DNA from: Pseudoruegeria sp. SHC-113
GTDB lineage: Bacteria; Pseudomonadota; Alphaproteobacteria; Rhodobacterales; Rhodobacteraceae
DNA: 64,000 bases
Assembly (NCBI RefSeq): GCF_025376885.1
Contig: NZ_JAHUBR010000001.1
Coordinates: 1,550,001-1,614,000 of the forward strand
Direction of reading: 5' to 3'
The position numbers and the translations under genes were made by a program. The notes beneath the pieces are model-generated. The model did no database searches. It was given only the letters and a program-made list of their open reading frames with translations, and had not been told where the DNA came from. Below are positions 7,830 through 17,993 of this stretch, piece by piece. Numbering within the stretch: position 1 is the first letter of the stretch; the number at the start of each line of letters is the position of its first letter.

Positions 7830-10049
7830 TCAGTCGGTGGTGAGCGAGGCGATATGGGAAAGCCGCTTGCGCAGCTGGTCGGCGCGGTTTTTCTCCCACA
7901 TCCAGGCCTCGGTGCGGTGCGCTGCGAAGGTGCGCATGTCGTCGAGCTGGCGCTCGGTGCCAAGCTTCTGGGCGATGGCCCAGAAGGTGAACTGCAGCTC
8001 CTGCCCGCGCTCAGCGGGCAGGGCGTCCAGTTCCAGCTGGACACGGTGCCATGGCGTACGGCGCAGATATTCTTCGATGTACCAGAGCCTGTCTTCGAAA
8101 CGCGATTTTTCGAGCATCGAGATATGGCGGTCGTTGCCGGTGATCCGGGCCACGCCGCGGCCGCTTTCGGTATAGGACATCTCGATTTGCGCGAGCTTGC
8201 TCAGCAGGCTCTGAAGCCCCCCGCCACGCACAACGGATGTGGGGCGGCGGCAATAGTAGTAGAGGCAGTCCGATACCTTGCTATAGCGTTCGACTGCCGA
8301 GAAGGCATAGGCATTGCGCAGCATGTCCTCAGTGATGGTGATGCCGCAGTCGATGGCATTGTGCTCTGGGTGGCGCCACCACAGATCGCGCCGGTAGAGC
8401 TTGTTCCAGACAACGTTGCGGATCGAGCGGTTGAAGAAGGCGTCCGAGGCCTCGGGGCCGTCCATCTCGCAGGCGGGCAGGGCGGAGAACCGCACGGGGC
8501 GGCCGTCCACTTCGATTTCCACCGCGTTGCACTCCACGATGTCGGCGCCGCGGGCGAGGGCTTCGTCCAGCATCGTACTGCCGAATTCGGCGTGCAGGTA
8601 ATCGTCGCTGTCCACGTGGGAGAAATACATCCCATCCGCCTCTTCCGCGGCAGTGGAGCGCGCCTTGTACAGGCCGCCGTTCTTTTCGTGGCGGACCAGC
8701 TTGAAGCGCGGGTCATTGCCCACAACCTCCCGGAAGGCGGCTTCGGTGTCGCCGGGGGAGCCGTCATCGACCACGATACACTCGAACCGGTCCATTGTCT
8801 GGGTGCGGATGCTGTCAAGGCAGCGGCCGAGCAGAGGTTCGGTGTCGTAGACCGGAACAAGGTAGCTGATTTTGGGCGGGGCCCCTTCCTGACCGGCGGC
8901 GACGCGTTCCCAGAAGGCGGTGAATTCTTGCGTGCGCGGGGTGTCGGCGTCGGGGGGCGTGGCGGCGGCGCGCGGTGGCGGGCCATCCGCGGTGCTCGGC
9001 TGTAGGCTGTCCAGCAGGGCGTTCCATTCGGCGGCTACGGCGTCGGGGGCGAACTCTGCCTGAACGAAGGCGCGCGCCTCGTAGCCCATCTCGCGCGCCA
9101 GAGCGCGGTTGCTGAGCAACTCATCCATCCGGGCCGCGAAGGCGTCGGTGTCGCCGAAGGGCACCACGTAGCCGGTGATGCCGTCCACCACCTGATCGGA
9201 CATGCCGGGGATGTCGAACACCACCTGCGGCAGGCAATGCAGGGCAGCCTCCAGCAGCACCATCGGTTGGCCTTCGATTTCGCTTGAAAGCGCGAAAACG
9301 GCGGAGGAGTTGTAGTGTTCGGCAACCATGAGCGAGCGCCCGACCCGCTGAAGGCGTCGCTTGTCAATGCCGTAGCGCGCGGAATAGGTGGCGTCTCGGG
9401 TTGCGTCATAGGGCCCGATCACGGCGAGCCGGGCCTGCGCGTTGCGCGCGCAGAGCTTGCCGAAGGCCTCGTAAAGCAGATCCAGCCGCTTGGCTTCCTT
9501 GCGGTAGTGCGAGACGTTCAGCACCTTGGCCGAACCAAAATCGGCTGTGCCGTTGGGCCGGTATGAGATCGGATTCCTGATTTGGTGCACATTGGTCAGG
9601 TGGCGGCTGAACATATCCGCCGCGTCCTGGTTCAGCACCGTAACAGCGGCGAATTTCGCGTAGGACTCGTAGCGCTTCTCGAAATGCGCGTCATAGCCGG
9701 GCTTGCGCTCGCGGTGGTGCTGGAACAGCGGGTAGAAGAAGCTGTTGTGCTCCGTCATGACGACTTTCCAGCCGTCATCGGCCATCTGCGCCATATCGGC
9801 CACGTGCTCCGCATCCCAATGATAGTGATCAAGGATGACATCCGGGCCGAGTGCTTCGATGCTGCGCCGTAGGGCAGCAGGCTCAAAGCTGCTTTCATGG
9901 ACTGGAACACCAACCTTGTACTCCCGCGCTCCGCCACGGGCGATCAGGATGGCGCAGTCATGTGCCTCCGATAGCAGCTCGGCAAGCTTCACCACGACGC
10001 GTTCCGCGCCGCCTGTGCTTAGGTTGGGGATCAGGAAAAGGAGTTTCAA
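7830..10049 (-). CDS. Bifunctional glycosyltransferase, GT4-type fused to GT2-type
   Basis: A 739-residue two-domain enzyme. The N-terminal half starts MKLLFLIPNLSTGGAERVVVKLAELL and contains SSEIEGQPMVLLEA, the E-x7-E signature of GT-B retaining family 4 enzymes. After a Pro/Ala/Thr-rich linker, the second half starts near residue 390 with ISYLVPVYDTEPLLGRCLDSI and has IVVDDGSPGDTE and the DxD-like SHVDSDDYLH of GT-A family 2 enzymes. Each half is near the usual length for its family. It is the first gene of the minus-strand cluster and presumably builds two successive linkages of a surface glycan; donor and acceptor sugars cannot be read from sequence. Confidence 0.85.
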   Translation of the reverse strand: MKLLFLIPNLSTGGAERVVVKLAELLSEAHDCAILIARGGAREYKVGVPVHESSFEPAALRRSIEALGPDVILDHYHWDAEHVADMAQMADDGWKVVMTEHNSFFYPLFQHHRERKPGYDAHFEKRYESYAKFAAVTVLNQDAADMFSRHLTNVHQIRNPISYRPNGTADFGSAKVLNVSHYRKEAKRLDLLYEAFGKLCARNAQARLAVIGPYDATRDATYSARYGIDKRRLQRVGRSLMVAEHYNSSAVFALSSEIEGQPMVLLEAALHCLPQVVFDIPGMSDQVVDGITGYVVPFGDTDAFAARMDELLSNRALAREMGYEARAFVQAEFAPDAVAAEWNALLDSLQPSTADGPPPRAAATPPDADTPRTQEFTAFWERVAAGQEGAPPKISYLVPVYDTEPLLGRCLDSIRTQTMDRFECIVVDDGSPGDTEAAFREVVGNDPRFKLVRHEKNGGLYKARSTAAEEADGMYFSHVDSDDYLHAEFGSTMLDEALARGADIVECNAVEIEVDGRPVRFSALPACEMDGPEASDAFFNRSIRNVVWNKLYRRDLWWRHPEHNAIDCGITITEDMLRNAYAFSAVERYSKVSDCLYYYCRRPTSVVRGGGLQSLLSKLAQIEMSYTESGRGVARITGNDRHISMLEKSRFEDRLWYIEEYLRRTPWHRVQLELDALPAERGQELQFTFWAIAQKLGTERQLDDMRTFAAHRTEAWMWEKNRADQLRKRLSHIASLTTD

Positions 10050-10221
10050 AACTGGGCCTGCCCGTGCCGGTTCAAATCACTACAAAACTCTGGGGCCCAA
10101 GACGCGCCCCTGGGCCAAATGGGTGTGCGGCGCGAATCCGTAAATTCAAATCCGAATAACGAAGGTTAACCGGCTGATACCAAGTTTTCGGGGCTATCGC
10201 GATGAAAAGATTGCCGGATGT

Positions 10222-10247
10222 ATAAAAAAGGGGCGCTTGCGCGCCCC
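10222..10247 (-). terminator. Rho-independent terminator after fba
   Basis: Read on the minus strand, a 7-bp GC stem with a 4-nt loop (10230-10247, GGGGCGC/GCGCCCC) is followed by a run of six T and TATA. It lies about 40 nt after the stop codon of the aldolase gene and fits an intrinsic terminator for it. Confidence 0.85.
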
Positions 10248-10286
10248 AAATTCATGGTTTTGTCACTTCAGGCAGAGAGGGCCCAA

Positions 10287-11216
10287 TCAGGCCTTGCCCT
10301 TGTAGATGTCCTGCAGCTTGGCGAGCATCGACAGCGCGTCCTCGCGGGAGCGCTGGAAGCTGTTGCGGCCGATGATGGAGCCGTTGCCGCCGCCGTCGCG
10401 GATGGCGCGGGCGTCGTCATAAACGCTGTCGGCGCCCTTCTTGGCTCCGCCGGAGAAGACGATCAGGCGCTTGCCGTTGAAGGAGGATTTCACGCAATCG
10501 GCCACGCGCGCGGCTTGGCTTGCGATGTCGATCTGCTGCTCCTCATAGACCTTCTTGGCCTCCGGCAGCATCAGGTGATCGGTGGAAAGCTTCACCTTGA
10601 TGATATGCGCGCCCAGCAGGGCCGCGATATGGGCGGCATAGGCGGCCACGTCCACAGCCGTTTCGCCTTCCTTGGTGATGCCTTCGCCGCGCGGGTAGGA
10701 CCAGATCACCGTGGCCACGCCTTTGGCGGCGGCCTCGCGGCGCATCTCGACGATCTCTTCGAACATGTCGAGCGCGCAGTCGGAGCCCGGATAGACCGTG
10801 AAGCCGATCGCCGCGCAGCCCAGCCGCAGCGCATCGTCCACCGAAGCCGTGATCGCCTGATTCTTGCCCGCCGTGCCGCTCATCAGCGAGTTGGCGGAGT
10901 TGACTTTCAGGATCGTCGGGATCTGGCCGGCAAAAGTGTCGGCCCCGGCCTCCAGCGAGCCCAGCGGCGCGGCATAGGCGTTGAGCCCGGCGTCGATGGC
11001 AAGCTGGTAGTGGTAGTGCGGATCATAGCCCGCCGGGTTGGGCGCGAAGGAGCGCGCAGGACCGTGCTCGAAGCCCTGATCCACCGGAAGGATGATCATC
11101 TTGCCGGTGCCGCCAAGCTTGCCGTTCATCAGGATGGAACACAGCTTGGCCTTCACGCCGGGGGTCTCGCCCTCGTAATTTGCCAGGATCTTGCTGACCG
11201 TGCGGGTCGCCTTCAT
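10287..11216 (-). CDS. fbaB: Class I fructose-bisphosphate aldolase (DhnA/FbaB type)
   Basis: A 309-residue Schiff-base aldolase that splits fructose-1,6-bisphosphate into glyceraldehyde-3-phosphate and dihydroxyacetone phosphate. Diagnostic segments: MIILPVDQGFEHGPARSF near residue 40, GFTVYPGSD, VIWSYPRGEGI, and AHIIKVKLSTD with the probable Schiff-base lysine, then IVFSGGAKKG for phosphate binding. The gene follows pgk on the same strand but a 170-nt gap with two palindromes suggests its own promoter. A terminator lies downstream. Assignment to the archaeal/bacterial DhnA-type branch, not the eukaryotic-type class I branch, is clear from these motifs. Confidence 0.92.
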   Translation of the reverse strand: MKATRTVSKILANYEGETPGVKAKLCSILMNGKLGGTGKMIILPVDQGFEHGPARSFAPNPAGYDPHYHYQLAIDAGLNAYAAPLGSLEAGADTFAGQIPTILKVNSANSLMSGTAGKNQAITASVDDALRLGCAAIGFTVYPGSDCALDMFEEIVEMRREAAAKGVATVIWSYPRGEGITKEGETAVDVAAYAAHIAALLGAHIIKVKLSTDHLMLPEAKKVYEEQQIDIASQAARVADCVKSSFNGKRLIVFSGGAKKGADSVYDDARAIRDGGGNGSIIGRNSFQRSREDALSMLAKLQDIYKGKA

Positions 11217-11295
11217 GGGATACGTCCTCTTTCAAAAATAGTCTGGGCCAATCTCGTACCCCAGCCTCTAGAAGGCGTATGCTGCACTTGCAATG

Positions 11296-11332
11296 CTGTT
11301 GGCGCTAACATGCGTCATGGTAGCGCCAACAG
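11296..11332 (-). promoter_or_regulatory. Paired 14-bp palindromic operators upstream of fba
   Basis: Two overlapping-type sites, TGTTGGCGCTAACA (11297-11310) and TGGTAGCGCCAACA (11318-11331), lie 80-115 nt upstream of the aldolase start; together they form a 12-bp perfect inverted repeat around a 13-nt spacer. Centres are 21 bp apart, two helical turns. The same motif recurs twice upstream of eno (21582-21624). The pattern TGTTANCGNTAACA is of LacI-family type. A CceR-like regulator of central carbon metabolism is a reasonable candidate, by inference. Confidence 0.65.
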
Positions 11333-11386
11333 TTTTATTTCGTTACAAAAATTTAGGATTTCAGGCCAAAAACGCCCGTTTCCCGA

Positions 11387-12565
11387 TCAGCCTTCCAGCG
11401 CCGCGACGCCGGGCAGGACCTTGCCTTCCATCCACTCAAGGAAGGCCCCGCCCGCGGTGGAGATATAGGTGAAATCCTCCGCCGCCCCGGCCTTGTTGAG
11501 CGCGGCCACGGTATCGCCGCCACCTGCCACGGAAACGAGCGCGCCGGCTTTCGACAGCGCGGCGGCCTGCGCGGCGGCGGCATTGGTGGCAGCATCAAAA
11601 GGCTCGATCTCAAAGGCACCAAGGGGGCCGTTCCAGATCAGGGTTTTGGCCCCTTCCAGCGTGGCGGCGATCTTGGCCACCGTCTGCGGCCCTGCATCCA
11701 GAATCATCGCATCCGCCGGGCAGGCGTCGGCGGGCACGGTTTCATTAGCGGCATTGGCGGCGAACTCGCGCGCCACAACCACATCCACCGGTAGGATGAT
11801 CTCGCAGCCAGCGGCTTCTGCCTTGCCAAGGATCTCGCGCGCGGTGTCGGCCATCTCATGCTCAGCCAGGCTCTTGCCCACGTCGATGCCTTGCGCGGCG
11901 AGGAAGGTGTTGGCCATGCCGCCGCCGATCACGAGGTGATCGACCTTCGTCACCAGATTGCCCAGCAGATCGAGCTTGGTGGAGACTTTCGCGCCGCCCA
12001 CAACCGCCACAACCGGGCGCACCGGGTTGGACAGCGCTGCCTCCAGTGCCGAAAGCTCGGCCGCCATCAAACGGCCCGCGCAGGAGGGCAGGTGATGGGC
12101 CACGCCCTCGGTGGAGGCATGGGCGCGGTGGGCAGCGGAGAAGGCGTCGTTGCAATAGACATCGCCAAGGCTCGCAAGGAACTGCGCCATCATCGGGTCG
12201 TTGGCCTCTTCCATCGGGGTGAAGCGGGTGTTTTCCACCAGCAAGATGGCATCAGCGGGCAGGGCGTCCAGCGCCTCACGGCTGGGGCGCTCCACGAAGG
12301 TGACGGGGGCACCGAAAGCGGCTTCCAAAGCGGGCACCAGCGGCGAAAGCGACATTTCGGGCACGAACTGCCCCTTCGGTCGGCCGAAATGGGCCAGCAG
12401 CACGGGCTTGCCGCCTTTGGCGCGGATGTCGGCAATGGTGGGCACGATGCGCTGGATGCGGGTGTCATCCGTCACAACGCCGTTGTCCATCGGCACGTTG
12501 ATATCGACGCGCGTCAGCACAGTTTTTCCGGCGAGATCCAGATCGTCGAGGGTTTTCCAGGCCAT
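11387..12565 (-). CDS. pgk: Phosphoglycerate kinase
   Basis: A 392-residue enzyme transferring phosphate from 1,3-bisphosphoglycerate to ADP. Seen: [12 protein letters not shown] at the N-terminus, [13 protein letters not shown] for substrate binding, [30 protein letters not shown], and the C-terminal nucleotide-binding [17 protein letters not shown]. The start [16 protein letters not shown] at 12565 follows AAGGAAG; the frame runs 16 codons further but family proteins begin here. It lies upstream of fba on the same strand, a common glycolytic neighbourhood in Rhodobacterales. Confidence 0.96.
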   Translation of the reverse strand: MAWKTLDDLDLAGKTVLTRVDINVPMDNGVVTDDTRIQRIVPTIADIRAKGGKPVLLAHFGRPKGQFVPEMSLSPLVPALEAAFGAPVTFVERPSREALDALPADAILLVENTRFTPMEEANDPMMAQFLASLGDVYCNDAFSAAHRAHASTEGVAHHLPSCAGRLMAAELSALEAALSNPVRPVVAVVGGAKVSTKLDLLGNLVTKVDHLVIGGGMANTFLAAQGIDVGKSLAEHEMADTAREILGKAEAAGCEIILPVDVVVAREFAANAANETVPADACPADAMILDAGPQTVAKIAATLEGAKTLIWNGPLGAFEIEPFDAATNAAAAQAAALSKAGALVSVAGGGDTVAALNKAGAAEDFTYISTAGGAFLEWMEGKVLPGVAALEG

Positions 12566-12727
12566 GGGGCGGCTTCCTTTGCGGCAAGGGGCAAGACTAT
12601 GGGGCGTAAACACATGATGCGGGCGCGCAGGTCAACTGTGCAAATGGTTTCCCCCTTTTCCTTTCGCCCCCCAAGGCTTAACTAAGGCCCCAACCCTTGC
12701 GGATTATGCAGACCACAGGAGCATCAG

Positions 12728-13226
<499 letters not shown>

Positions 13227-13234
<8 letters not shown>

Positions 13235-13778
13235 GCTCGCCGCCGCTCTGGGCCTTGCGGCTCTGCTGCCCACGGCTGCCCTCTCCACCGAGATTGCGAT
13301 CACGGTGGCCGGGGAGGCCAATGGCACCATCGTGATCGACCTGCTGGAAGACATCGCCCCCGAACACGCCAAGCGCATCGCGACGCTGGCCGCCGACGGG
13401 CAGTACAACGACGTGGTGTTCCACCGGGTGATCGACGGTTTCATGGCCCAGACGGGCGATGTGACCCATGGCAAGATCGGCAGCAACATGCGCCTTGCGG
13501 GCACCGGCGGCTCTTCCCTGGGGCCCCTCAAGGCCGAGTTCTCCGACGTGCCCTTTGACCGTGGCGTGGTGGGCATGGCCCGCTCCCAAAGCCCGAACTC
13601 GGCCAACAGCCAGTTCTTCATCATGTTCAAGGAAGGCCACTTCCTGAACGGGCAATATACGGTTGTGGGCCGCGTGACCTCGGGCATGGACGTGGTGGAC
13701 GCCATCAAGCGCGGTACCGGGCCCAATGGCTCCGTTGTTGGCCAGCCGGACCGGATCGTCAGCGTCGAAGTGCGCTGA
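13227..13778 (+). CDS. ppiA: Exported peptidyl-prolyl cis-trans isomerase (cyclophilin)
   Basis: A 183-residue cyclophilin with a signal peptide (MRKLAAALGLAALLPTAALS), so it works in the periplasm. It repeats the blocks of the preceding gene: VVFHRVIDGFMAQTGD, MARSQSPNSANSQFFIMF and YTVVGRVTSGMDVVDAI. The start overlaps the upstream stop by 8 nt. The pair supplies one prolyl isomerase to each compartment from one transcript. Confidence 0.92.
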
Positions 13779-13865
13779 TCGCAGACCATAAACCCTGCGT
13801 GAGCGGGGGTAGGCGTGGGGGCTTCCCTCTGTCAGGCTTGGGCTTGTCAGAACAGGGAGGCCCCC

Positions 13866-14840
13866 ATGCGTTTGAAATCCGCTCTTGCCACTGCCGCCAT
13901 GATCGCGGGGCTCGCGCTTGGCCCGGCGGCTGCCAGCCCGGAGTTCTGGCAGACCGAATGGCCGGAAACCGATTTCAGCAAGACATCGATCGGCAACTGG
14001 GGCGAGATCATCTCGGGCGGACCGCCCAAGGATGGCATCCCGGCGCTGTCGGACCCGAGCTTCGTGCGGGTGGCCTCGGAACGCCGGATCGGGGACCGCG
14101 AGCCGGTGATCACAGTAGAGATCGCCGGACAGGCCCCGCGCGCCTATCCGATCCGCTATCTCACATGGCATGAGATCGTGAACGACCAGATCGGCGGTGT
14201 GCCCGTGGCGGTGACCTTCTGCCCGCTGTGCAACTCCGGCATCGTCTTTGACCGCCGGGTGAACGGGCGGCTTTTGAGCTTTGGCGTTTCGGGCAAGCTG
14301 CGCAATTCGGATATGGTGATGTATGACCGCGAGACCGAAAGCTGGTGGCAGCAGGCCATCGGCACCGGGATCGTGGGGCAATATACTGGCGTGGAGCTGA
14401 CGCAAGTGCCGGCCTGGATGGAGGGCTTTGCCCAGTTCAAGGCGCGCAACCCCGATGGGCTCGTGATGAACGAGCCGAACTGGAACCGCTCCTACGGCTC
14501 CAATCCCTACCGCGGCTACGACAGCTCCGCGCGACCCTTCCTGTACAACGGCGAGATGCCGCCCCACGGGATCGAACCGCTGGCCCGTGTGGTGCGTGTG
14601 GGAAGCCGCGCCTGGCCGCTGACGCGCGTCAGCAAGGCGGGGCAGGTCAGCGAGGCCGGGGTAACGATCAGCTGGCAGGCAGGGCAGGCCTCGGCGCTGG
14701 ATACAGGCCGCATCGACAAGGGGCGGGATGTGGGCTCGATCCGGGTAAAGGATGCCTCCGGCAAGGACGTGCCACACGACGTGATGTTCGCCTTCGCCTT
14801 CCATGCCTTCTGGCCCGACGGGCGCTGGATGCTGGAGTAG
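13866..14840 (+). CDS. Exported DUF3179 family protein
   Basis: A 324-residue protein with a signal peptide (MRLKSALATAAMIAGLALGPAAAS). The DUF3179 signature is clear: IRYLTWHEIVND followed by VAVTFCPLCNSGIVFDRRVNG with the conserved C-P-x-C pair, and later DMVMYDRETESWWQQ. The family's function is unknown; the CPLC pair could bind metal or be redox-active. The start at 13866 is preceded by GGGAGG with 5-nt spacing. Stands alone; convergent to the acetyltransferase gene. Confidence 0.85.
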   Translation: MRLKSALATAAMIAGLALGPAAASPEFWQTEWPETDFSKTSIGNWGEIISGGPPKDGIPALSDPSFVRVASERRIGDREPVITVEIAGQAPRAYPIRYLTWHEIVNDQIGGVPVAVTFCPLCNSGIVFDRRVNGRLLSFGVSGKLRNSDMVMYDRETESWWQQAIGTGIVGQYTGVELTQVPAWMEGFAQFKARNPDGLVMNEPNWNRSYGSNPYRGYDSSARPFLYNGEMPPHGIEPLARVVRVGSRAWPLTRVSKAGQVSEAGVTISWQAGQASALDTGRIDKGRDVGSIRVKDASGKDVPHDVMFAFAFHAFWPDGRWMLE

Positions 14841-14862
14841 AGTTTTACGCGGATGAAGGCAT

Positions 14863-14921
14863 CTGCGGGGGCTGTCTGCCCCCGCAGGTGAGGAAGCCGG
14901 GGGGGCTGTCTGCCCCCCCGG
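14863..14921. repeat. Two tandem hairpins with the same loop between convergent genes
   Basis: Two perfect 10-bp GC stems, CTGCGGGGGC (14863-14872) with GCCCCCGCAG, and CCGGGGGGGC (14897-14906) with GCCCCCCCGG, both close on the pentanucleotide TGTCT. They lie between the convergent DUF3179 and acetyltransferase genes, followed by CCGAAGGTATTTG, a sequence style that I recall as frequent between Rhodobacterales genes. Without T-runs they are not classical terminators but may still end or stabilise both transcripts. Confidence 0.6.
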
Positions 14922-14956
14922 TCCCCCCCGAAGGTATTTGAGGCGAGAGGAAGGGG

Positions 14957-15538
14957 TTAGGTGTAGGCGCTGGAGTCGGCTTCGGTGATCTCGCGGATCA
15001 CGCGGGCCGGGGCGCCGGCGAGGATCACTCCGCCGGGAAAAGCGCCGCGCACCACGCTGCCCGCCGCGATTACGGTGCCGTCGCCGATGGTGGTGCCGGG
15101 CAGGATCGAAACACCAGCACCGATCCAGACATTGTCGCCAATGGTGATCGGGTGGGCGTATTCCAGCCCGGCGTTGCGGCGTGCTGCGTCCAGCGGATGG
15201 CCCGCCGTGTAGAGGCCGACGTTGGGCGCGATGAAGCAATTGTCGCCGATGGTGACTTTCGCGCCGTCGAGCACCGTGAAATTGGCGTTGGCGTAGAAGT
15301 TTTCGCCGATCGAGAGGTTGAAACCGTAGTCGATATGCACCGGGCCTTCGAAGAAGAAGCTTTCGCCGGTGCGCGCCAGAAGCTTGCGAAAGAGCGCCTT
15401 GCGATCCGCTTCAAGATCGGGGTGTATGTGGTTGATCTCATGCACCAAAACCCGCGCGGCGTGGCGTTTGGCCAGCGCGTCGGGATCATAGTTCGCGTCA
15501 TAGAGAAGGCCGGCGGCGGCTTTTTCGAGTTCTTCCAT
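14957..15538 (-). CDS. maa: Sugar O-acetyltransferase (maltose/nodulation acetyltransferase type)
   Basis: A 193-residue left-handed beta-helix acetyltransferase using acetyl-CoA. N-terminal maltose-acetyltransferase domain (LLYDANYDPDALAKRHAARVL), then hexapeptide repeats (TIGDNCFIAPNVGLYTAGHPLD, ITIGDNVWIGAGVSILPG, TIGDGTVIAAGSVV) with the catalytic His in YTAGHP, and the usual AGAPARVIRE end. Acceptor sugar is undetermined. Lies 17 nt downstream of tyrS on the same strand, so possibly co-transcribed. Confidence 0.88.
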   Translation of the reverse strand: MEELEKAAAGLLYDANYDPDALAKRHAARVLVHEINHIHPDLEADRKALFRKLLARTGESFFFEGPVHIDYGFNLSIGENFYANANFTVLDGAKVTIGDNCFIAPNVGLYTAGHPLDAARRNAGLEYAHPITIGDNVWIGAGVSILPGTTIGDGTVIAAGSVVRGAFPGGVILAGAPARVIREITEADSSAYT

Positions 15539-15555
15539 CGCCGGCCCTTTCTTGC

Positions 15556-16821
15556 TTAGCCCAGTGTGACGAGCGCGTGGCGCTTCTTGCCCGCCGAGAG
15601 TTTGATCGGCTCGGCCAGATCCGCCGCCTGCAGCACGAGGCTTGCGCTGGTCAGCGGGGCGTCGTTCATCTTGGCGCCATTGTCGGCGATCAGGCGCTTG
15701 GCCTCCTTGCCGGAGCCCGCAAGCCCCGATTGCACAAGGAGCTGCACGATGGAGATGCCATCGGCCACATCGCCCTCCGAAAGCGTGAGCGTGGGCAGAT
15801 CGTCCCCGACGCCGCCTTTCTCGAAGACTTCACGCGCGGTGGCTTCGGCGGCGGCGGCGGCTTCCGCCCCGTGGCAGAGCGTGGTGACGGCATTGGCCAG
15901 CACGATCTTGGCTTCGTTGATCTCGCTGCCCGCCAGCGCGCCCAGGCGATCACATTCGGCCACGTCGATCTCGGTGTAGAGCTTCAGGAAGCGGCCCACA
16001 TCGGCATCGGTGGTGTTGCGCCAGAATTGCCAGAACTCGTAAGGCGAACGCATCTCGGCGTTGAGCCAGACCGCGCCATCGGCCGTCTTGCCCATTTTCT
16101 TGCCATCCGAAGTGGTGAGCAGCGGCGAGGTCAGCCCGTAGATCTCGTGATCCAGCACACGACGGGTGAGGTCGATCCCGTTGACGATGTTGCCCCATTG
16201 ATCAGACCCGCCCATCTGCAGCAGGCAGCCGTAGCGGCGGTTCAACTCGAGGAAGTCATAGGCCTGCAGGATCATGTAGTTGAATTCGAGGAAGGAGAGC
16301 GATTGCTCCCGGTCCAGCCGCGACTTCACGCTTTCAAACGACAGCATCCGGTTCACCGAGAAGTGGCGGCCGATGTCGCGCAGGAAATCGAGGTAGTTCA
16401 GCCCGTCGAGCCACTCGGCGTTGTTCAGCATCAGCGCGCCGGTGGGGGTGTCGTCGTAGGAGACGTATTTGGCGAAGACCTGCTTGATGCCCTCGATGTT
16501 GGCGTCGATCTGGGCATTGGTGAGCAGGGGGCGCTCATCGGCGCGGAAGGAGGGATCGCCCACCTTCGTGGTGCCGCCGCCCATCAGGGTGATCGGCTTG
16601 TGGCCGGTTTTCTGCAGCCAGCGCAGCATCATGATCTGGATCAGCGAGCCCACGTGCAGCGATTTCGCCGTGGCATCAAAGCCGATATAGGCCGGGACCA
16701 CACCTTGGATCAGGGCCTCGTCCAGCCCCTGATAATCGGTGCAGTCGGCCAGGAAGCCGCGCTCGATCATCACGCGCATGAAGTCTGATTTCGGGTGGTA
16801 GGTCATCGGTTTTTTGTCCAT
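15556..16821 (-). CDS. tyrS: Tyrosyl-tRNA synthetase
   Basis: A 421-residue class I aminoacyl-tRNA synthetase charging tRNA-Tyr. HIGH-type motif in [18 protein letters not shown], tyrosine-binding [30 protein letters not shown] equivalent in [13 protein letters not shown], and a C-terminal S4-like RNA-binding domain ([29 protein letters not shown]). The start [10 protein letters not shown] at 16821 has AAGGA six nt upstream; the frame stays open for 150 more codons across anmK but that part is not protein-like. Confidence 0.95.
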   Translation of the reverse strand: MDKKPMTYHPKSDFMRVMIERGFLADCTDYQGLDEALIQGVVPAYIGFDATAKSLHVGSLIQIMMLRWLQKTGHKPITLMGGGTTKVGDPSFRADERPLLTNAQIDANIEGIKQVFAKYVSYDDTPTGALMLNNAEWLDGLNYLDFLRDIGRHFSVNRMLSFESVKSRLDREQSLSFLEFNYMILQAYDFLELNRRYGCLLQMGGSDQWGNIVNGIDLTRRVLDHEIYGLTSPLLTTSDGKKMGKTADGAVWLNAEMRSPYEFWQFWRNTTDADVGRFLKLYTEIDVAECDRLGALAGSEINEAKIVLANAVTTLCHGAEAAAAAEATAREVFEKGGVGDDLPTLTLSEGDVADGISIVQLLVQSGLAGSGKEAKRLIADNGAKMNDAPLTSASLVLQAADLAEPIKLSAGKKRHALVTLG

Positions 16822-16874
16822 GTTCATCCTTAACAGGGCGCGGTATATCGGGCCGCGACTTAAAGGGGAAGCGG

Positions 16875-17972
16875 ATGTTGAAAAAGGGGGATGTCTGGGC
16901 CTTGGGCTGCATGTCGGGCACCTCGCTGGACGGGGTGGATGCGGCGCTGCTGAAAACCGATGGCAAACGCATTCTGGAGTTCGGCGAGAGCCGCTACCGC
17001 CCCTATACCGACGAGGAACGCGCGGTGATCGCGCAGGCGCTCGGGCTCTGGCCCGGCTATCCCGAGGTGGAGGCCGCGGCGGAGGTGGTGGAAACCGCCC
17101 ATGCCGCGCTGCTGTCGGAGTTCGAGGATTGCGATCTGATCGGCTTTCACGGCCAGACGCTGGCCCATGATCCGCGCGGCTATGGCACCCATCAGGCCGG
17201 TGATGGCCGGGTTCTGGCGGAAGTGCTGCAGCGCCCGGTTGTCTGGGATTTCCGTACATCGGACGTGGAAATGGGCGGCGAGGGCGCACCGCTTGCGCCG
17301 TTTTACCATTTCGCCTGCGCGAAGTTCATGGAGGCCGAGGGGCCGGTTGTCTTCCTCAATCTGGGCGGGGTGGGGAACCTTACATGGGTCGATCCCGATT
17401 TCGCCAGCCCCGAGGAAGAGGGCGCTTTGCTGGCCTTTGACACCGGTCCCGCCAATGCGCCGATCAACGATCTGATGTTCCAGCGCCGGGGCGAGACCTT
17501 GGACGAGGACGGCGCGCTGGCCTCGCAGGGCGAAGTGGACGAGGAACTCGTCGCCGATTTCCTTGAGGCGGCCTATTTTTACCGGATGCCGCCCAAATCG
17601 CTGGATCGAAACGATTTCCCGGATGTGCTGGAGCGCGTGCAGCATCTGGACGATGCCGATGCGGCGGCCACGCTCACCGCGATCTGCGCGGCCTCCGTGG
17701 CGCGTGCGATGGAGCATTTGCCGAGCCAGCCTATCGGTGTGCTTGTCACCGGGGGCGGGCGCAAGAACCCGACCCTGATGGCGATGCTTTCCGTGCTGCT
17801 GGATGTGCCGGTGCGCCCGGTAGAGGACGCAGGTTTTGATGGCGACATGCTGGAAGCGCAGGCCTTCGCCTTCCTCGCCGTGCGCGTGGCGCGGGGCCTG
17901 CCAACCTCTTGCCCCAACACCACGGGTGTGAGCATGGCCATCGGCGGCGGGCAGATCAGCGCGCCAGAGTAG
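16875..17972 (+). CDS. anmK: Anhydro-N-acetylmuramic acid kinase
   Basis: A 365-residue sugar kinase of the ASKHA fold that converts 1,6-anhydro-MurNAc from cell-wall turnover into MurNAc-6-phosphate. Family motifs: [22 protein letters not shown] at the start, [47 protein letters not shown] with the catalytic-region Asp, and [14 protein letters not shown]. Divergent from tyrS with about 50 nt between the starts, so the two promoters overlap. No murQ is present in the window. Confidence 0.94.
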   Translation: MLKKGDVWALGCMSGTSLDGVDAALLKTDGKRILEFGESRYRPYTDEERAVIAQALGLWPGYPEVEAAAEVVETAHAALLSEFEDCDLIGFHGQTLAHDPRGYGTHQAGDGRVLAEVLQRPVVWDFRTSDVEMGGEGAPLAPFYHFACAKFMEAEGPVVFLNLGGVGNLTWVDPDFASPEEEGALLAFDTGPANAPINDLMFQRRGETLDEDGALASQGEVDEELVADFLEAAYFYRMPPKSLDRNDFPDVLERVQHLDDADAAATLTAICAASVARAMEHLPSQPIGVLVTGGGRKNPTLMAMLSVLLDVPVRPVEDAGFDGDMLEAQAFAFLAVRVARGLPTSCPNTTGVSMAIGGGQISAPE

Positions 17973-17993
17973 GCGACGAGCCGCACCACGGTT

